The notes beneath the pieces are model-generated. The model was not told the DNA's origin, did no database searches, and saw only the letters and a list, made by a program, of their open reading frames with translations. The position numbers were made by a program, and so were the translations under genes. A stretch of DNA of 64,000 bases, from the NCBI RefSeq assembly GCF_004151235.1, contig NZ_JUIV01000010.1:62001-126000 (forward strand), read 5' to 3'. Below, one piece after another: positions 62,675 through 64,000 of the stretch (positions are counted from its first letter, which is position 1; every line of letters begins with the position of its first letter). Source of the DNA: Flavobacterium anhuiense (GTDB lineage: Bacteria; Bacteroidota; Bacteroidia; Flavobacteriales; Flavobacteriaceae).

Positions 62675-64000
62675 CTATTTGGTTTTGGGTTTACTGACTT
62701 TTTCTTTTCGAATAACTTTATTGTTTTTTTCATCATAAACAGCAGGGTTAATTTCTTGACCTGTTTTGCTGAATATTTTAATTTTTGGAGCTTCATGCGT
62801 TCCAGTAATGACAATTGGAAAACCAATGATTCCGAAAAGCGGAAGACCTAAACGCATTCTTAGATCCAAAAGTCCGTCAAAGCTTGTAGTTCCTTTTATC
62901 GTTGGCCTGAAACTGGCAACACTAAAGGTAAATGGCTCAATATTTATAAGGTTTTTATCTATAGTCGATTTAATTTCAATTCCTTTCATATCAGGATTAT
63001 TCAAACCGCTTTGTCCTGTTTTAGAACTAATTCCGTCAAAAAGTTTCAGTCCTTTTATTTTTACATCACGTAAATTAATCGTTCCGCCACCTTGCATCGA
63101 TTCATAAATTGGTCCCATATTTCCGTTCAAATCTCCTTTAACTTTATAATCAACAGAGATTATTCCGTGCGCTTTTTCGGCAGCTGTAACCATATCATGA
63201 AACATCGGAATTTCTTTGTAAGCTCTCTGGACATCAAAGTCTTTTGCCGTAAAATGAGCATCATAATGTGCAGAGGTTGGAGACTCGTCTTTATACAACG
63301 CATTAATTCCTAAAACACAGTCAATAATACTAAAGGTAATATTTTCTAAGTAAAATCCTTCTTTTTTTACGCCTATTTTTCCGTTTAATTTGTTAAAAAC
63401 CAATTTGTTGAATTCTATTTTATCGGCATTGGCATTTAAACTGACATTTAAGTTTTTCGGAATAATGACCACACCGCTCATTTTTGGGTGATCTTCTTTG
63501 GCATATTCCACTTCAATATTGCGATCTTTGTTTTCGCCTTCTTCAAGTGCCATAAATTCGTCTATATTAATCAGTTTTGATTTTAAGTTGAAATTACCGC
63601 TCAAAGTCCCTTTAGATTCTAAAAAGTAATTAATAGTGTTGAGCAGATAACCATTAATATCAAAATCTGATTTTCCATACGAAGCATTGAATTTTTCAAA
63701 CCACATTTTTTCGTTTTGAAAACGGAAATTCCCCTGTTTGATAAAGAATGCTTTCGGAAACAATTCGGATGTAGCTTTTATGTTTTTTAGCAGCAATGTT
63801 CCTTTATTGTCGAGTTTATCGTACTGACCGGTTGTAGCGTAACTTTGTTTTCCTTTTAATGAAAGATCAGCTTTGGCGTAACCAGTCAAATCAAGGCCTT
63901 TTTGCGAGAAAACCTGATAAATTCTGCCCACATTCAGTTCGCCTTTAATTTTGGCATTATAAGCCAAATCGCTAAAATCGGATAATGTAGCATTGACATA
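62675..64000 (-). CDS. AsmA-family protein, C-terminal part (5' end outside the window)
   Basis: The open frame runs past the right window edge without a start, so only the C-terminal part (about 442 residues) is seen. It has the long repeated beta-strands and AsmA C-terminal pattern: GNFNLKSKLINIDEF, FDVQRAYKEIPMF, GGGTINLRDVKIKGLKLFD, and a VASFRPTIKGTTSFDG stretch before the end. AsmA-like proteins span the periplasm and are linked to phospholipid or outer-membrane maintenance. The next gene on the minus strand begins 2 bases after its stop. Confidence 0.85.
   Translation of the reverse strand, partial: YVNATLSDFSDLAYNAKIKGELNVGRIYQVFSQKGLDLTGYAKADLSLKGKQSYATTGQYDKLDNKGTLLLKNIKATSELFPKAFFIKQGNFRFQNEKMWFEKFNASYGKSDFDINGYLLNTINYFLESKGTLSGNFNLKSKLINIDEFMALEEGENKDRNIEVEYAKEDHPKMSGVVIIPKNLNVSLNANADKIEFNKLVFNKLNGKIGVKKEGFYLENITFSIIDCVLGINALYKDESPTSAHYDAHFTAKDFDVQRAYKEIPMFHDMVTAAEKAHGIISVDYKVKGDLNGNMGPIYESMQGGGTINLRDVKIKGLKLFDGISSKTGQSGLNNPDMKGIEIKSTIDKNLINIEPFTFSVASFRPTIKGTTSFDGLLDLRMRLGLPLFGIIGFPIVITGTHEAPKIKIFSKTGQEINPAVYDEKNNKVIRKEKVSKPKTK

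Overview
The window looks like a chromosomal segment of a Flavobacterium-type Bacteroidota. The evidence is AT-rich DNA, -7 promoter boxes of the TAnnTTTG type, a T9SS type A sorting domain, SprB-like repeats, a SusC/SusD pair, many Bacteroidota lipoboxes, and families of intergenic inverted repeats. The only RNA gene recognised is tRNA-Tyr(GTA). No phage, insertion sequence, integrase or CRISPR array was seen.

Region 1 (about 0.1-25.2 kb) is one long rightward cluster of mostly very large exported proteins. It encodes an Fn3-repeat protein, a 1700-residue SprB-repeat protein with a T9SS type A sorting domain, and a 1727-residue polymorphic-toxin-like protein. The last has an N-terminal Fn3/TANFOR-like part, a zincin-type metalloprotease site, a possible caspase-like block and a C-terminal AHH-type HNH nuclease. 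A probable immunity gene follows 4 bases later, then gene debris, a second possible immunity or accessory gene, a small exported protein, two lipoproteins (propeller-like and PKD), an outer-membrane barrel with a long C-terminal tail, and a 1576-residue exported protein. I read this as a surface toxin delivery and immunity locus. It is the most likely candidate for a poorly described system here.

Region 2 (25.2-31.4 kb) is a mixed stretch with several broken genes: a frameshifted small ORF, an alpha/beta-hydrolase remnant, and a TlpA-type thioredoxin gene split by one in-frame TGA. Among them lie a Crp/Fnr regulator, a short-chain dehydrogenase, a VOC/SnoaL-type protein, the tRNA-Tyr gene and a DnaJ-KTSC protein. 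Region 3 (31.7-40.5 kb) is housekeeping-like: small conserved proteins, a YchJ-like protein, a VWA/AAA+ pair, an EamA transporter, a Cys/Met-rich leader ORF with a terminator ahead of a glutamate dehydrogenase, and a sterol-desaturase-family enzyme.

Region 4 (40.7-52.5 kb) is a polysaccharide-utilisation locus. A divergent DUF6377-type TPR/membrane/HTH regulator faces an operon of two small exported proteins, SusC, SusD, a GH99-like lipoprotein and a GH97 lipoprotein. Region 5 (52.7-64 kb) holds an outer-membrane barrel, a MarR/MATE drug-efflux pair sharing a palindromic operator, an unknown membrane protein, a DUF6526-type protein, a deoxyinosine/uracil glycosylase, an AraC regulator, a MarR-GNAT fusion, an FAD oxidoreductase with a small membrane protein, and an AsmA-like protein cut by the window end. 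Several families of intergenic inverted repeats sit between genes, one of them consistently touching stop codons.
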